Shown piece by piece: positions 33,862-45,247 of a stretch of 64,000 nt of DNA. How positions within the stretch are numbered: the stretch's first letter is position 1; every line of letters starts with the position of its first letter. The DNA lies in contig CAZLBP010000001.1 of the NCBI GenBank assembly GCA_964557855.1, positions 62,001 to 126,000 of the forward strand, given 5' to 3'. The notes beneath the pieces are model-generated. The model was not told the DNA's origin. It worked only from the letters and a program-made list of their open reading frames with translations, and did not search any database. Both the position numbers and the translations under genes were made by a program. Origin of the DNA: JAJRZL01 sp964557855. Its GTDB lineage: Bacteria > Zixibacteria > MSB-5A5 > GN15 > FEB-12.

Positions 33862-34587
33862 ATGACTCTGTTGGAATCCCAGGAACTGTGCAAGCTATAC
33901 AGAAAGCGTCAGGTGGTGAACCATGTGTCAATACGGGTCCATCCGGGCGAAGTGATCGGATTGTTAGGCCCGAACGGCGCCGGCAAAACAACCACATTCT
34001 ATATGGTAATCGGATTTATCAGGCCTGACGACGGCCGAGTATTTCTGGATGGAAGAGACATCAGCCGCCTGCCGATGTACAAGCGCGCGAGACTCGGTAT
34101 CGGATATTTGGCTCAAGAGGCTTCGGTCTTCCGAAAAATGACGGTCGAGGAGAACCTGATGTCGATCCTGCAATTTCAGAAGTTGAGTCGCAAGGAGAGA
34201 AAGAACCGTCTTGAGGGGTTGCTGCAGGAGCTTGATATTGCGCATCTGCGAAAGAACAAAGCATTTACGTTGTCAGGCGGCGAACGTCGCCGAGTGGAAA
34301 TAACCCGAGCTCTGGTGAGTAACCCCAAATTCATGTTGCTGGACGAACCGTTTGCCGGGATCGATCCGATTGCGGTTGAGGATATTCAGAAGATAATCGG
34401 GCGACTCGTTGAACGGGGGTTGGGTGTTCTGATCACTGACCATAATGTGCGAGAGACGCTGTCCATCTGTGACAGAGCCTATGTGATGTGTGACGGCAAA
34501 ATACTGAAATCGGGTACGGCAGAGTTCCTGGCCAACGACCCCGAGGCTCGAAAGATCTATTTGGGTGAGAAGTTCCGTTTGAATTAG
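33862..34587 (+). CDS. lptB: LPS export ABC transporter ATPase LptB
   Basis: The 241-residue ABC ATPase powers LPS extraction from the inner membrane. Walker A GLLGPNGAGKTTTF, Q-loop YLAQEASVFRKMTVEEN, signature LSGGERRRVEIARAL-like (LSGGERRRVEITRAL), Walker B FMLLDEPFAGIDP and H-loop ITDHNVRETL are all in place, and the length and spelling of the SVFRKMTVEEN region fit LptB rather than LivF/G. It is next to rpoN, the usual genomic place of lptB. The ATG has no ribosome site; a TATACT 6 bases upstream could make the mRNA leaderless. Confidence 0.95.
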   Translation: MTLLESQELCKLYRKRQVVNHVSIRVHPGEVIGLLGPNGAGKTTTFYMVIGFIRPDDGRVFLDGRDISRLPMYKRARLGIGYLAQEASVFRKMTVEENLMSILQFQKLSRKERKNRLEGLLQELDIAHLRKNKAFTLSGGERRRVEITRALVSNPKFMLLDEPFAGIDPIAVEDIQKIIGRLVERGLGVLITDHNVRETLSICDRAYVMCDGKILKSGTAEFLANDPEARKIYLGEKFRLN

Positions 34588-34728
34588 CCGGAAGTCTTAT
34601 TTGTAGAATATATGAACGGAATCACGACAAACCTAAATACTGATATTCGCAACACCGATAATTCGGAAAAGGAGTGAACTGAGGACTTTATCAGGCACAC
34701 AAGGACAACACAACAGGCTGGATGAAAT

Positions 34729-36141
34729 ATGAAACTCGGAATTGGCTTACAACAGAGACAGCAACTGGTATTGGCGCCGCAGCTTATTCAATCTCTGAAG
34801 ATGCTGCAGATGCCCCTTCTCAAACTGGAACAGACCATCCGCCAGGAACTGGCCGCCAATCCGATGCTGGAAGAGCTTGAAGAAGCCGAGACCGAAGAAG
34901 ACGCCGTTAAAGAGGAACTGGAGTCCGAATTCGATCTGAAGGAATCCGAGAACGATCGGGATTCTGAAGTCGATTGGGATACATATTTATCTGATGATGA
35001 GGAAGGATACAAGGTCCGAGAACCGCGTGAGTCGCGGGAAGAGCGGTTCGAAGGTTCGGCGTCGTTGGACAAATCCCTGTATGATCATCTACTTGAGCAA
35101 TTGTCATTTCTGAAACTGTCCGCGGAAGAGCACTTAATCGGTGAGTACATCATCGGCAATATATCGCCCGAGGGTTATTTGACTATTGGCGTTCCGGAGA
35201 TGGCGCACGAGCTCGGCCTACAGGCGGAGAAGATCGAAGAAGTGCTGAAGATGATCCATCGATTCGATCCGACCGGAGTGGGCGCACGCGATCTCCGTGA
35301 ATCATTGCTGTTGCAGCTTAAAGAAAAGGGTCTGGAAGACTCATTGCCGTATCGGATAGTCGAGGAGCATATCAAAGATCTCGGGCGTAAGTCGATCCTG
35401 CAGGTATCCAAGATGATGGGCGTCACGGTTGAACGGGCGCAACAAGCCATGAACGTAATCAAGAGTCTTTCTCCCAAGCCGGCTCAGGGGCAATTCGACA
35501 GGGCGGCGCAACCGGTGGTGCCCGATCTCATTGTCGAGCGTCACGGCGACGATTTTGTGGTGTTCCACAATGACCATCATGTGCCCCGGCTCAGAATCAA
35601 CTCGGGTTACAGGGACTTGGTGCGTCGGGGTAACAAGACGGCCCAGGATACCAAGAAATACGTCCGTCAGAAGCTGGAACAGGCCCGCTGGCTGCTCAAC
35701 GCCATCAATCAGCGACGCTCGACCATGATCCGGGTCATGGAGGCCATCATCGAACGGCAGCGGGATTTTTTCGAACACGGACCGGCCTTCCTGAAGCCGC
35801 TCATAATGGAAGATATCGCGCAGATGGTGGAAATGAATGTGGCCACAATCAGTCGCGTTTCCAATCAGAAATACGTGCAGACCCCGCAGGGTGTGTACGA
35901 AATCAAATACTTCTTCAATTCCGGCATTGCCCGCACCGATGGTGAGGATATGTCCAAGCGCACCGTCAAACAGCGAATTCAGGACATTATCAAAGGCGAA
36001 CCGCCGGAGAAGCCGTTCTCGGATCAGGAGATCTACAAGCGGCTGAACGAAGAAGGGATCAAACTCGCCCGGCGTACGGTGACCAAGTATCGCGAAGAAC
36101 TCCGGCTGCCTCCGGCCCGGCTGCGCAAGCGGGTGACATAA
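34729..36141 (+). CDS. rpoN: RNA polymerase sigma-54 factor
   Basis: The 470-residue sigma factor directs polymerase to -24/-12 promoters and needs ATP-driven activators. The Gln-rich region I is intact (GLQQRQQLVLAPQLIQSLKMLQMPLLKLEQTIRQEL), followed by an acidic region II (about residues 45-115), the core-binding part (GNISPEGYLTIGVPEMAHELG) and the C-terminal RpoN box ARRTVTKYREEL. DMSKRTVKQRIQDII precedes it. It lies 141 bases downstream of lptB. An activator protein and a well-matched promoter for it are also in this window (61732-63120 and 61555-61572). Confidence 0.97.
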   Translation: MKLGIGLQQRQQLVLAPQLIQSLKMLQMPLLKLEQTIRQELAANPMLEELEEAETEEDAVKEELESEFDLKESENDRDSEVDWDTYLSDDEEGYKVREPRESREERFEGSASLDKSLYDHLLEQLSFLKLSAEEHLIGEYIIGNISPEGYLTIGVPEMAHELGLQAEKIEEVLKMIHRFDPTGVGARDLRESLLLQLKEKGLEDSLPYRIVEEHIKDLGRKSILQVSKMMGVTVERAQQAMNVIKSLSPKPAQGQFDRAAQPVVPDLIVERHGDDFVVFHNDHHVPRLRINSGYRDLVRRGNKTAQDTKKYVRQKLEQARWLLNAINQRRSTMIRVMEAIIERQRDFFEHGPAFLKPLIMEDIAQMVEMNVATISRVSNQKYVQTPQGVYEIKYFFNSGIARTDGEDMSKRTVKQRIQDIIKGEPPEKPFSDQEIYKRLNEEGIKLARRTVTKYREELRLPPARLRKRVT

Positions 36142-36192
36142 GCTCAGGCTCTTCTTCTTAACCCGGGTTAGCTGGGACTAGTTACTCCCTGT

Positions 36193-36714
36193 TCATCGAG
36201 ATTTGAATCTGGGAAACCACATGGGTACTTCGGTCATGTACTCGCGGTAATAGTCGCCGAACTTCGCAATCAGCAGCCCCTCTTCATACCTGGCTATGTA
36301 ATAATGGAACGACACGATAATTACCCATAGTACGGCGGCGGCAATTGACAGCGTGCCGACAACCAGACCGAGATAGAACAACATGGCGCCCAGATACATC
36401 GGGTGCCTGACGACACCGAAGATTCCCTTGCGGACAACGACCGGTGTTTCCCGGACCTCATCCAAGATTATTCTGTGGCCTGCCTTGATGAAGTAAATGG
36501 CGATCGCGACGATCACCAGGGCAATCGGGACCCTAACATATATCGCCACGAAGTCTGCCGGAAAAGTGGAGTAATGCCAGATAAACGAATCCGTGATCCA
36601 GGTTGCCAGGAAGACTACAAACAGCACAATTTGACCGACGTCACCCAGCCGATGCTCCCCGGCCAGATCTTTGCGTTCGGTGTGTCTGTCTTGCGGTGTC
36701 CTTTGCTCTTTCAT
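36193..36714 (-). CDS. Isoprenylcysteine methyltransferase-like membrane protein
   Basis: The 173-residue protein has four hydrophobic segments and the ICMT/PEMT pattern: GIFGVVRHPMYLGAMLFYLG (RHPxYxG) and YEEGLLIAKFGDYYREYMTEVPMWFP (the EExxL...FG..Y..Y cofactor region). Such bacterial proteins are probably S-adenosylmethionine-dependent methyltransferases with uncertain substrates. It stands between rpoN (convergent) and lpdA. Confidence 0.85.
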   Translation of the reverse strand: MKEQRTPQDRHTERKDLAGEHRLGDVGQIVLFVVFLATWITDSFIWHYSTFPADFVAIYVRVPIALVIVAIAIYFIKAGHRIILDEVRETPVVVRKGIFGVVRHPMYLGAMLFYLGLVVGTLSIAAAVLWVIIVSFHYYIARYEEGLLIAKFGDYYREYMTEVPMWFPRFKSR

Positions 36715-36804
36715 GTTACCGACTTTCGACTAGCCTCGTTGATCGGAAGCTGAAGTGAACGTTTACCTTCGTGCCTTCGCGAGCATCGGGACCTGCCGGA
36801 CGAG

Positions 36805-38238
<1,434 letters not shown>

Positions 38239-38296
38239 TTGTATGTACCTTTAATCTCTCAGTCATGCTTCTGAAATGGATACGAACACACCTCAC

Positions 38297-39670
38297 CTAC
38301 TCCTCAATGTCAAGATGCATCAGCAGCGGATGCTCCAACGCTTCCACGACCCAACGCAGAAAGCGAGCCGCGTCGGCGCCATCGACTACTCGATGGTCAT
38401 ACGACAGTGAGAGTGGCAGGATCTCGCGCGGACGGAATTCACCGTCGATGAAGACGGGTCGAATCGAAGACCGGCTGACCCCCAGTATGGCCACCTGCGG
38501 CCACAGGACGATGGGTGTGAAGTTGGTGCCGCCGATACTGCCCTGATTGGAGATGGTAAACGAGCCGCCATCGAGTTCATCCGGCTGTACTTTCTTGTTG
38601 CGAGTTCGTTGAGCCAGTTCCGTGAGTTCCACGGCCAACTGCAGGATGCTCTTCTTGTCAACGTCGCGTATGACGGGTACCAGCAGGCCCCGGTCCGTAT
38701 CTACCGCCATGCCGATGTGACAGTATTTCTTGAGAATAAGTTGGCCGTTATGGACGTCTATGGAGGCGTTGAATCGAGGAAATTGTTTCAAGGACCGAGA
38801 TATCACTTTTAACAAGACAGCCGTGATGGTCAATTTGCCGTCTTCCTTCTCAACCTGAGAGCGATAATCGTCAATGAACTCATTGGTGTGTGTGATGTCG
38901 GCTTCATCGAACTGGGTTACATGGGGTACCGTCGACCAGGACGTACTCGTGCCCGAGGCGATGAGTTTTCGTACCTGAGATAGTGCTACCCGCTCGATCT
39001 CTCCCCACTGGCTGAAATCCGGCAGATCTTCCGAGGGCCGTGCAGCGACGTCGCTCGGACCTTCTTCTCCAACGAAATGCTGGACATAATTCTTGACATC
39101 GTCGGCCGTAATTCGCGCCCCGGCTTTGTTTGCCGCAACTTTGGTGATATCGACTCCGAGTTCGCGGGCCAGACGCCGGACGGACGGTGACGCCGGTACT
39201 TCGGCCGCTTCTCGGACAGGTCTTTTCTCTTCTTCTTCTTTTTTCGCCGGTCGTTTGGCTTTTTCCGGTTCTTTCTTCTTGCCTTTGGCCGGTTCTTTTT
39301 TCTTCGGCTTTTCTTGCTCCTTCGGTTCCGGCTCTTCCTCGTCTTCTTCTTCCGGCTCGGCTTCTTCAGCGGTCTCCTTTTCCTCTTCCGGCTCCGGTTC
39401 TTCTTCCTCGGCTTCTTCTTCAGCGGCCTCGGCATCGGTTTCCAGTTTGGCAATCACCTGCCCGATTTTGACCTCATCACCGGAGCTGACCAGAATCTCG
39501 GTTATCTTACCGCTGTCGACCGCCGGGATCTCAACTACGGCCTTGTCGGTTTCCAGTTCGATGATACCCTGTTCAACCTGAACAGAGTCGCCCTCTTTGA
39601 CCAGAACCTCAATGACCTGGCCGGACTCGACCTTTTCGCCTATTTCCGGTATTTTTATTTCTTTTATCAT
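38297..39670 (-). CDS. aceF: Pyruvate dehydrogenase E2, dihydrolipoamide acetyltransferase
   Basis: The 457-residue protein has one N-terminal lipoyl domain (about residues 1-78; the lipoylated Lys is in IELETDKAVVEIP), a peripheral subunit-binding domain (about 160-195; PSVRRLARELGVDITKVAANKAGARITADDV) and the catalytic domain with the active-site SYDHRVVDGADAARF near the C-terminus. Between lipoyl and binding domains lies an unusually charged linker of about 70 residues, first nearly all Glu/Pro, then Lys/Glu, instead of the common Ala/Pro linker. It sits between aceE and lpdA with 15 and 58 base gaps. Confidence 0.95.
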   Translation of the reverse strand: MIKEIKIPEIGEKVESGQVIEVLVKEGDSVQVEQGIIELETDKAVVEIPAVDSGKITEILVSSGDEVKIGQVIAKLETDAEAAEEEAEEEEPEPEEEKETAEEAEPEEEDEEEPEPKEQEKPKKKEPAKGKKKEPEKAKRPAKKEEEEKRPVREAAEVPASPSVRRLARELGVDITKVAANKAGARITADDVKNYVQHFVGEEGPSDVAARPSEDLPDFSQWGEIERVALSQVRKLIASGTSTSWSTVPHVTQFDEADITHTNEFIDDYRSQVEKEDGKLTITAVLLKVISRSLKQFPRFNASIDVHNGQLILKKYCHIGMAVDTDRGLLVPVIRDVDKKSILQLAVELTELAQRTRNKKVQPDELDGGSFTISNQGSIGGTNFTPIVLWPQVAILGVSRSSIRPVFIDGEFRPREILPLSLSYDHRVVDGADAARFLRWVVEALEHPLLMHLDIEE

Positions 39671-39685
39671 ATAGTGTCCTTCGTG

Positions 39686-42364
39686 TTACGAGAACAGTGG
39701 GTTTTTCTTGTCGTATGTTATTTCCAGTGTCTGGGCGGCCTTTTTGACCAGGGCGGATTTCACTTTCTTCTCTCGCGCCAGGGAGAGAATAGCGGCAAAA
39801 GCAATATGGCGAGCGTCCACTTCAAAGAAATCTCTCAGCGCATCGCGGGCGTCACTTCGACCGTAGCCGTCCGTGCCGAGCGCCGTCAATGGTCCCGGGA
39901 TCCATTTGGCGACCGTCAGCGGCAGTGCCTTAAGATAGTCAGAGGCCGCCACGAATATTCCCTCTTCCCCTTCCAGTTGTTGAACAATGAAAGGAACTCG
40001 CTCCTGGCCGTCATAATTGAGTAGATTGTCGCGTTCGCAATCGATCGCGTCATGATAGAGTTGTTTATAACTGGTGACGCTCCAGACATCGGCCGCAATA
40101 CCGAACTTATCCTCCAGCATCCGTTGGGCTTTCAGCGCCTCATTCAAAATGGTCCCGCTGCCCAGGAGGTGCGCTCTGTGCTTGGCTCGTTTCTTCGAAG
40201 ATGCCTTGAATTTGTAAATGCCCCGCAATATTCCCTCTTCGGCTCCCTCCGGCATAGGCGGCATGTGATAGAATTCGTTCATGACCGTCATGTAGTAGAA
40301 GATATCTTCCTGCAGTTCGAACATTCGATGAATACCTTCTTTGACAATAACGGCTATCTCGTACGCGAAGGCCGGGTCATAGGCCTTGAGATTCGGAACG
40401 CTGAAAGCGGTCATGTGACTGTGGCCGTCCTGGTGCTGCAATCCTTCGCCGGCCAGTGTCGTTCTTCCGGCCGTACCGCCGACCAGAAATCCGCGTGCCC
40501 GGTTGTCTCCGGCCGCCCAAATGAGGTCACCGATGCGCTGGAAACCGAACATGGAATAGAAAATGAAAAAGGGTATCATATTGACGCCGTGCGTGGCGTA
40601 GGCGGTGCCGGCTGCGATAAACGAAGACATGGAGCCGGCTTCGGTGATGCCCTCCTCCAGAATCTGCCCGTTCTTGGCTTCGTTGTAAAACAGCAAGCTG
40701 TCTCTGTCGACCGGGTCATAGAGTTGCCCCAGTCGGGAGTAGATGCCGACCTTGTGGAAGAGAGACTCCATGCCGAACGTGCGGGCCTCATCGGGGACGA
40801 TGGGCACGATGTGTTTGCCTATGGTCTTGTCGGCCAGCAGCTTGGAAAGCAGGTGGACGAAAACCATGGTCGTCGCAACTTCGCGCTTGCCGCTGCCTTC
40901 GTAGAACTCCTGGAATATCTTGTCGGCCGGTTTCTCGATGGGCGGCACCGACACCATCCGTTTGGGCAGATAGCCCCCGAGGGAGTTTCGCCGCTCCTGA
41001 AGATACCTCATTTCCTCGCTGTCTTTCGAAGGCCTATAGAACGGAGTTTTGACGACGTCGGAGTCCGACAGGGGAATACCGAAGCGGCTGCGGAATTCCC
41101 GCAATTCCGCCTCATTCAGCTTTTTCTGCTGGTGAGTGACGTTACGGCCTTCGCCGGCTTCACCCAGGCCGTAACCTTTGATCGTCTTGGCCAGAATCAC
41201 GGTGGGTGCGTTCTGCTGCTCAATCGCATTTTGATAAGCGGCGTAGACCTTGGCCGGATCATGGCCTCCGCGGCGGAGTTTGGTCAGTTGTTCGTCGGTG
41301 TAGGTCTTGACGAGCTCCAGTAACTGGGGATATTTGCCGAAGAAATCCCGGCGGATGAAATCACCGCTCGAGACCGTGTATTTCTGATACTGTCCGTCGG
41401 GCACTTCGCCCATGCGTTTTACCAGTAAGCCGTCAGGATCGGCACTCAGGAGGGGGTCCCAATCGGCGCCCCAGATGACTTTGACCACGTGCCAACCCGC
41501 CCCGCGGAAAGCGGCTTCCAGTTCTTGAATGATTTTGCCGTTGCCGCGCACCGGGCCGTCCAAACGCTGGAGATTGCAGTTAATCACGAAAATGAGATTG
41601 TCCAGTTTCTCCCGGGCGGCGAGCGTAATCGCCCCGAGCGATTCCGGTTCGTCTAGTTCACCGTCCCCCAGGAATGCCCAGACCCGTGAATTGGATTGTT
41701 TTTTCATACTGCGATCTTCGAGGTAGCGGATGAATCGAGCCTGATATATCGCCATAATCGGAGACAGACCCATCGACACGGTCGGAAACTCCCAGAACTC
41801 CGGATGCAGCCAGGGATGCGGATAAGACGACAGGCCGCCACCAGGCTGCAGTTCGCGGCGGAAATTCTCCATCTGCTTCTGTGTTATCCGGCCTTCAAGG
41901 AAGGCCCGGGCATAAACTCCGGGTGCGGCATGCCCCTGAAAGTAGACTATGTCGCCATCATGTTCCTTGCTCCTGGCCCGGAAGAAGTGATTGAATCCGA
42001 CCTCGAACAGCGTGGCGCACGAGGCAAATGTCGAGATGTGGCCACCGATACCGGTGCTTTGCTGGTTAGCACGCACCACCATGGCCATGGCGTTCCAGCG
42101 AACAATACTTTTGATGCGACGTTCTATCTCGCGGCTGCCGGGGAAAACGGCCTGCTGATCGTCCGGTATCGTGTTTATATAAGGAGTGCTCACAGGATGA
42201 GCCAGTGGGATTCCGTGTCTCTGGAGGCGGTTGTGGAGCCGCTCGATGAGTTCCCGCACTCGCTTCGGACCCTGGTTGCGGTAGATATAATCCAGCGAGT
42301 CCAGCCACTCCTGGTCCTCGCGTTCTATATCATTCGTGTCGTTTTGGAATATATGTTCTGTCAT
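39686..42364 (-). CDS. aceE: Pyruvate dehydrogenase E1, homodimeric type
   Basis: The 892-residue thiamine diphosphate enzyme decarboxylates pyruvate and loads acetyl onto E2. The cofactor motif is GDGELDEPESLGAI...NCNLQRLDGPVRGNGK. GGHISTFASCATLFEVGFNHFFRA, IKGYGLGEAGEGRNVTHQQKKL and EGITEAGSMSSFIAAGTAYATHGVNMIPFFIFYSMFGFQRIGDL match the AceE family. AGAGGAG precedes the ATG. It is the first gene of the operon with E2 and E3. Its presence implies aerobic-type pyruvate oxidation. Confidence 0.97.
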   Translation of the reverse strand: MTEHIFQNDTNDIEREDQEWLDSLDYIYRNQGPKRVRELIERLHNRLQRHGIPLAHPVSTPYINTIPDDQQAVFPGSREIERRIKSIVRWNAMAMVVRANQQSTGIGGHISTFASCATLFEVGFNHFFRARSKEHDGDIVYFQGHAAPGVYARAFLEGRITQKQMENFRRELQPGGGLSSYPHPWLHPEFWEFPTVSMGLSPIMAIYQARFIRYLEDRSMKKQSNSRVWAFLGDGELDEPESLGAITLAAREKLDNLIFVINCNLQRLDGPVRGNGKIIQELEAAFRGAGWHVVKVIWGADWDPLLSADPDGLLVKRMGEVPDGQYQKYTVSSGDFIRRDFFGKYPQLLELVKTYTDEQLTKLRRGGHDPAKVYAAYQNAIEQQNAPTVILAKTIKGYGLGEAGEGRNVTHQQKKLNEAELREFRSRFGIPLSDSDVVKTPFYRPSKDSEEMRYLQERRNSLGGYLPKRMVSVPPIEKPADKIFQEFYEGSGKREVATTMVFVHLLSKLLADKTIGKHIVPIVPDEARTFGMESLFHKVGIYSRLGQLYDPVDRDSLLFYNEAKNGQILEEGITEAGSMSSFIAAGTAYATHGVNMIPFFIFYSMFGFQRIGDLIWAAGDNRARGFLVGGTAGRTTLAGEGLQHQDGHSHMTAFSVPNLKAYDPAFAYEIAVIVKEGIHRMFELQEDIFYYMTVMNEFYHMPPMPEGAEEGILRGIYKFKASSKKRAKHRAHLLGSGTILNEALKAQRMLEDKFGIAADVWSVTSYKQLYHDAIDCERDNLLNYDGQERVPFIVQQLEGEEGIFVAASDYLKALPLTVAKWIPGPLTALGTDGYGRSDARDALRDFFEVDARHIAFAAILSLAREKKVKSALVKKAAQTLEITYDKKNPLFS

Positions 42365-42744
42365 TCGTTACTCCTCTTCAGGAAATTCATCCGGTTGGAT
42401 ACCTGCTCGGATACGTGTCCTCAGGGTGGAAGAAAGGGATGTTTGGGCGGCTGTCAAGGGAATTGGCCCTGCTGACGGTGTTCTCACGGCTGAATTGATG
42501 GAAAAAGGACCAAAGCAAACTGGATGATTATAGTCTAATTTAGAAGCTGAATTGAACCCGCATTCGTGGCTGTCGTATTCTGGAACTCTTACTGATCCCT
42601 GTTGCTTCATGCGCTCATTTACATACTTAGCCGGTAATCCATTTCTATGTAGAACATTACAAAGATGAAATTGTTCTGGTTAACGTATACGTTTGACAAT
42701 CGAGCATCGTATTTCGCTCTACTTGAAGAAACGGAGGAAGTAGT
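42365..42744. other. Divergent intergenic region between aceE and the nicotinamidase-like gene
   Basis: No gene, RNA or repeat recognised in these 380 bases; it should hold promoters for both flanking genes but none is clear. Confidence 0.45.
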
Positions 42745-43368
42745 ATGAGTTTCTCACATATTCCCGGTAACAAGGTGGAAGTACCGGAGATCAATTGCGA
42801 AGACAAAGTCAAGCTGCTCCCCAAGGAAACGGCGTTGATAGTTGTCGATATGCAGAATGACTTTGTCAAGGAAGGTGGCGGCCTGGTTGTGCCCGCGGCC
42901 GAAGGTACAGTCCAGAACATACAGTCGCTTCTCGATCTGGCCCGCACTGCGCAAGTAAACATCGCTTTCACGCAGGACACTCAATTCGAAGGTGACCCGG
43001 AGTGGGATATCTGGCCCAAACACTGCGAGCAGGGTTCCTGGGGGTGGCAGATTATCGACGAACTGAAACCGTTGGATTCGGAGCTGATCTGTCAGAAAAA
43101 TCGATATGACGGCTTCTACGGCTCGTGGCTGGGGCATTTTTTGGGCTCGATCTGGCATGTTAAGCATGTGATCATCGTGGGTACCGTCTCGAACATCTGC
43201 GTGTTGCACACGGCGGCTTCGGCCGGTTTGCGCTGGTATCACATTGTGGTGCCGGCTGACGGCATTTCAGCCATGACCGAATTTGACCAGGCGCTTACAT
43301 TACGGCAAATTAGTACTCTATACGCCGGCGACGTTGTCAAGAGCACGACGGATATTGCCTTCGAATGA
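42745..43368 (+). CDS. Isochorismatase-family hydrolase, probable nicotinamidase
   Basis: The 207-residue protein has the catalytic Asp in ALIVVDMQNDFVKEGGGL, the Lys in ICQKNRYDGFYGSWL and the nucleophile Cys in VGTVSNICVLHTAASAG, with the cis-peptide nearby. D..FT.DTQFEGDPEWDIWPKHC gives the metal-binding region. The neighbour, converging 19 bases away, is nicotinate phosphoribosyltransferase, which uses the nicotinate that a nicotinamidase would make, so NAD salvage is the best assignment. The Asp-Lys-Cys triad is complete. Slightly different spacing from E. coli PncA leaves other isochorismatase-type substrates possible. Confidence 0.85.
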   Translation: MSFSHIPGNKVEVPEINCEDKVKLLPKETALIVVDMQNDFVKEGGGLVVPAAEGTVQNIQSLLDLARTAQVNIAFTQDTQFEGDPEWDIWPKHCEQGSWGWQIIDELKPLDSELICQKNRYDGFYGSWLGHFLGSIWHVKHVIIVGTVSNICVLHTAASAGLRWYHIVVPADGISAMTEFDQALTLRQISTLYAGDVVKSTTDIAFE

Positions 43369-43387
43369 AGTACTCCAGAGTCCCGTG

Positions 43388-44974
43388 CTAGCGCAACTCG
43401 CCGATGGGAGCTTCCTCGCTCCAGAGTTCGTGCATGAAGTCGTATAGTTGTTCCGACAACGAGACCTTGTAGGGAGTGGGATTCAACAGGCGCAAATGAT
43501 CCTCGCGCAACATCTGCAGTTGTGAAGCGGCGTTTTCTCGCGCTTCCTGCAGCGAGAGCTTATCGATCGGCTTTTCACCGTCCCAAATACAGTGGTGAAG
43601 CTGAGTAACTTCGCTCGGGACGACATAGGTCCTCTTGGTCTTCTCGAAGGGGTGGCAGCACAGGATGCGTTTTCCTGTGTGGGGCGGGTTTTCTCCGACC
43701 TGCACCATCAAATCCAGCAACGGATAGCCGTGTTCACCTTTGAGACGATAAGCCTGCTTGCGCCCGGGAATAGTGGTTTTGATAGATTCCTGTGATATCT
43801 TCATGCGGGGTTTGTCATTGATTTCCACCAGCTTATAGACGCACCCGAGAGACGGCTGCGCCTGGCAGGTCACCAGATGAGTCCCTACGCCAAAGATGTC
43901 CACTTCGTGTCCCTGTTGGCGCAAGGACCGCAGTGTCGGTTCGTTAATCTCGTTGCTGGCGACCGTCTTGAGATTGGAGAAATCGACATCGAATTTGTCG
44001 CCTGTTTCTTGGTAGAGTCGTCGGGCTTCTTTTGACAAATGGGCCAGGTCACCGGAATCGAGACGGATGCCGACCGGTTCAAAGCCAACCTCCTTCAGCG
44101 CCAGAGCGACGATGAGAAAGTTGGGAATCCCCGAGTTCAGGGTATCGTAGGTGTCTACCAGGGCCAGAAACCCGTTGGGAAAAGCTTGCGCGTAACCGAT
44201 GAAGGATGCCAGTTCGCCTTCGTTGGTGCGCTCAAAGCCCGTCTTTCGGCGGTATTTCAAAGCGAGCTCGACGAAATCGACCTCGTTACCGTCACTATCC
44301 TTGATGTTTTTACTATGCAAATCGGTAAGCCCGGTAAATGCTGAAATATAGGCATGAGCCTGGGTTCCGCTGGCCGGTATATCAAACAGGGAAGAGGCCA
44401 GTACGTTGCTGGTCCCGTCGAATCCGCCCAGGTAACTATACCGGGCCGCCGATACCGCGCCGTCGGGACCCTGAGCGCGGCGCATGCCGAATTCGACCAG
44501 TTTTTTGTTCGTATCCGTCGCCAGCTTCATACGCGCCGCATTAGTTGCCACCAGACTCGGGTAGCTTACCAGGTTCAGAAGGGCGCTTTCCAACATCTGG
44601 CAGACGGCCAACGGACCTTCAACGCGAACCAGGGGAATGCGAGGGAAGACCAGCGTTCCTTCCAAAGGGGCATACACTTTCACCTGCGAGCAATCCACGG
44701 TTCCCAACCATTCCCTGAAGGCATTGCTGCAGTTTGGGATTACGGAACACAGGTAGTCGATTTCGTCCTGCTCGAAGTGATAACGCTGCAGGAAGTTCTG
44801 AACCTCGGCTATACCTGCCAGTACCGTAAATTCTCCGTTGAACGGGTTGGTGCGGAAGAACATGTCGAAAACGGCCTTGTTCTCATGCTTATTGCACGTG
44901 AAATAGGCGTAGGCCATGGTGAACTCATAGAGGTCCGTCAAAAGCGGTCCCACATAGGAATTGGAGCGTGTCAT
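43388..44974 (-). CDS. pncB: Nicotinate phosphoribosyltransferase
   Basis: The 528-residue enzyme joins nicotinate to PRPP for NAD synthesis. Marks are LLTDLYEFTMAYAYF, VFDMFFRTNPFNGEFTVLAG, FGMRRAQGPDGAVSAARYSYLGGFDGTSNVLAS, and PVGIRLDSGDLAHLSKEARR (PRPP/phosphate-binding region). Length is larger than E. coli PncB but usual for the long bacterial form. It converges on the nicotinamidase-like gene, consistent with NAD salvage. Confidence 0.94.
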   Translation of the reverse strand: MTRSNSYVGPLLTDLYEFTMAYAYFTCNKHENKAVFDMFFRTNPFNGEFTVLAGIAEVQNFLQRYHFEQDEIDYLCSVIPNCSNAFREWLGTVDCSQVKVYAPLEGTLVFPRIPLVRVEGPLAVCQMLESALLNLVSYPSLVATNAARMKLATDTNKKLVEFGMRRAQGPDGAVSAARYSYLGGFDGTSNVLASSLFDIPASGTQAHAYISAFTGLTDLHSKNIKDSDGNEVDFVELALKYRRKTGFERTNEGELASFIGYAQAFPNGFLALVDTYDTLNSGIPNFLIVALALKEVGFEPVGIRLDSGDLAHLSKEARRLYQETGDKFDVDFSNLKTVASNEINEPTLRSLRQQGHEVDIFGVGTHLVTCQAQPSLGCVYKLVEINDKPRMKISQESIKTTIPGRKQAYRLKGEHGYPLLDLMVQVGENPPHTGKRILCCHPFEKTKRTYVVPSEVTQLHHCIWDGEKPIDKLSLQEARENAASQLQMLREDHLRLLNPTPYKVSLSEQLYDFMHELWSEEAPIGELR

Positions 44975-45247
44975 GCTCCAACATACTACAATTCACTGTG
45001 GATAGCAACGGTCCTGGAGAAGTGACAACTACTTCAGGCGCCGACGTCCCTGTTCAACGTCGCTGCAAATTCAGAGGCGGCGAGACTACTACATAATCAC
45101 CAAGTTTACCTGCTTAGAACGGCCCCTTTGCTATTGGATTCTGATCGGCATGAACCTTAGCTGGTACCAGGTGTTATGAAGGAAGAGGCAGGCATCTGAG
45201 AGTTAGTTGGGTCAATATACGAAGAAGTGGAGAGAAGGATGTCACAT

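Noticed and set aside
40052..41323. A 423-residue open frame on the plus strand
   Set aside because: It lies antisense to aceE, has no ribosome site or family features, and is explained by the coding bias of the opposite strand.
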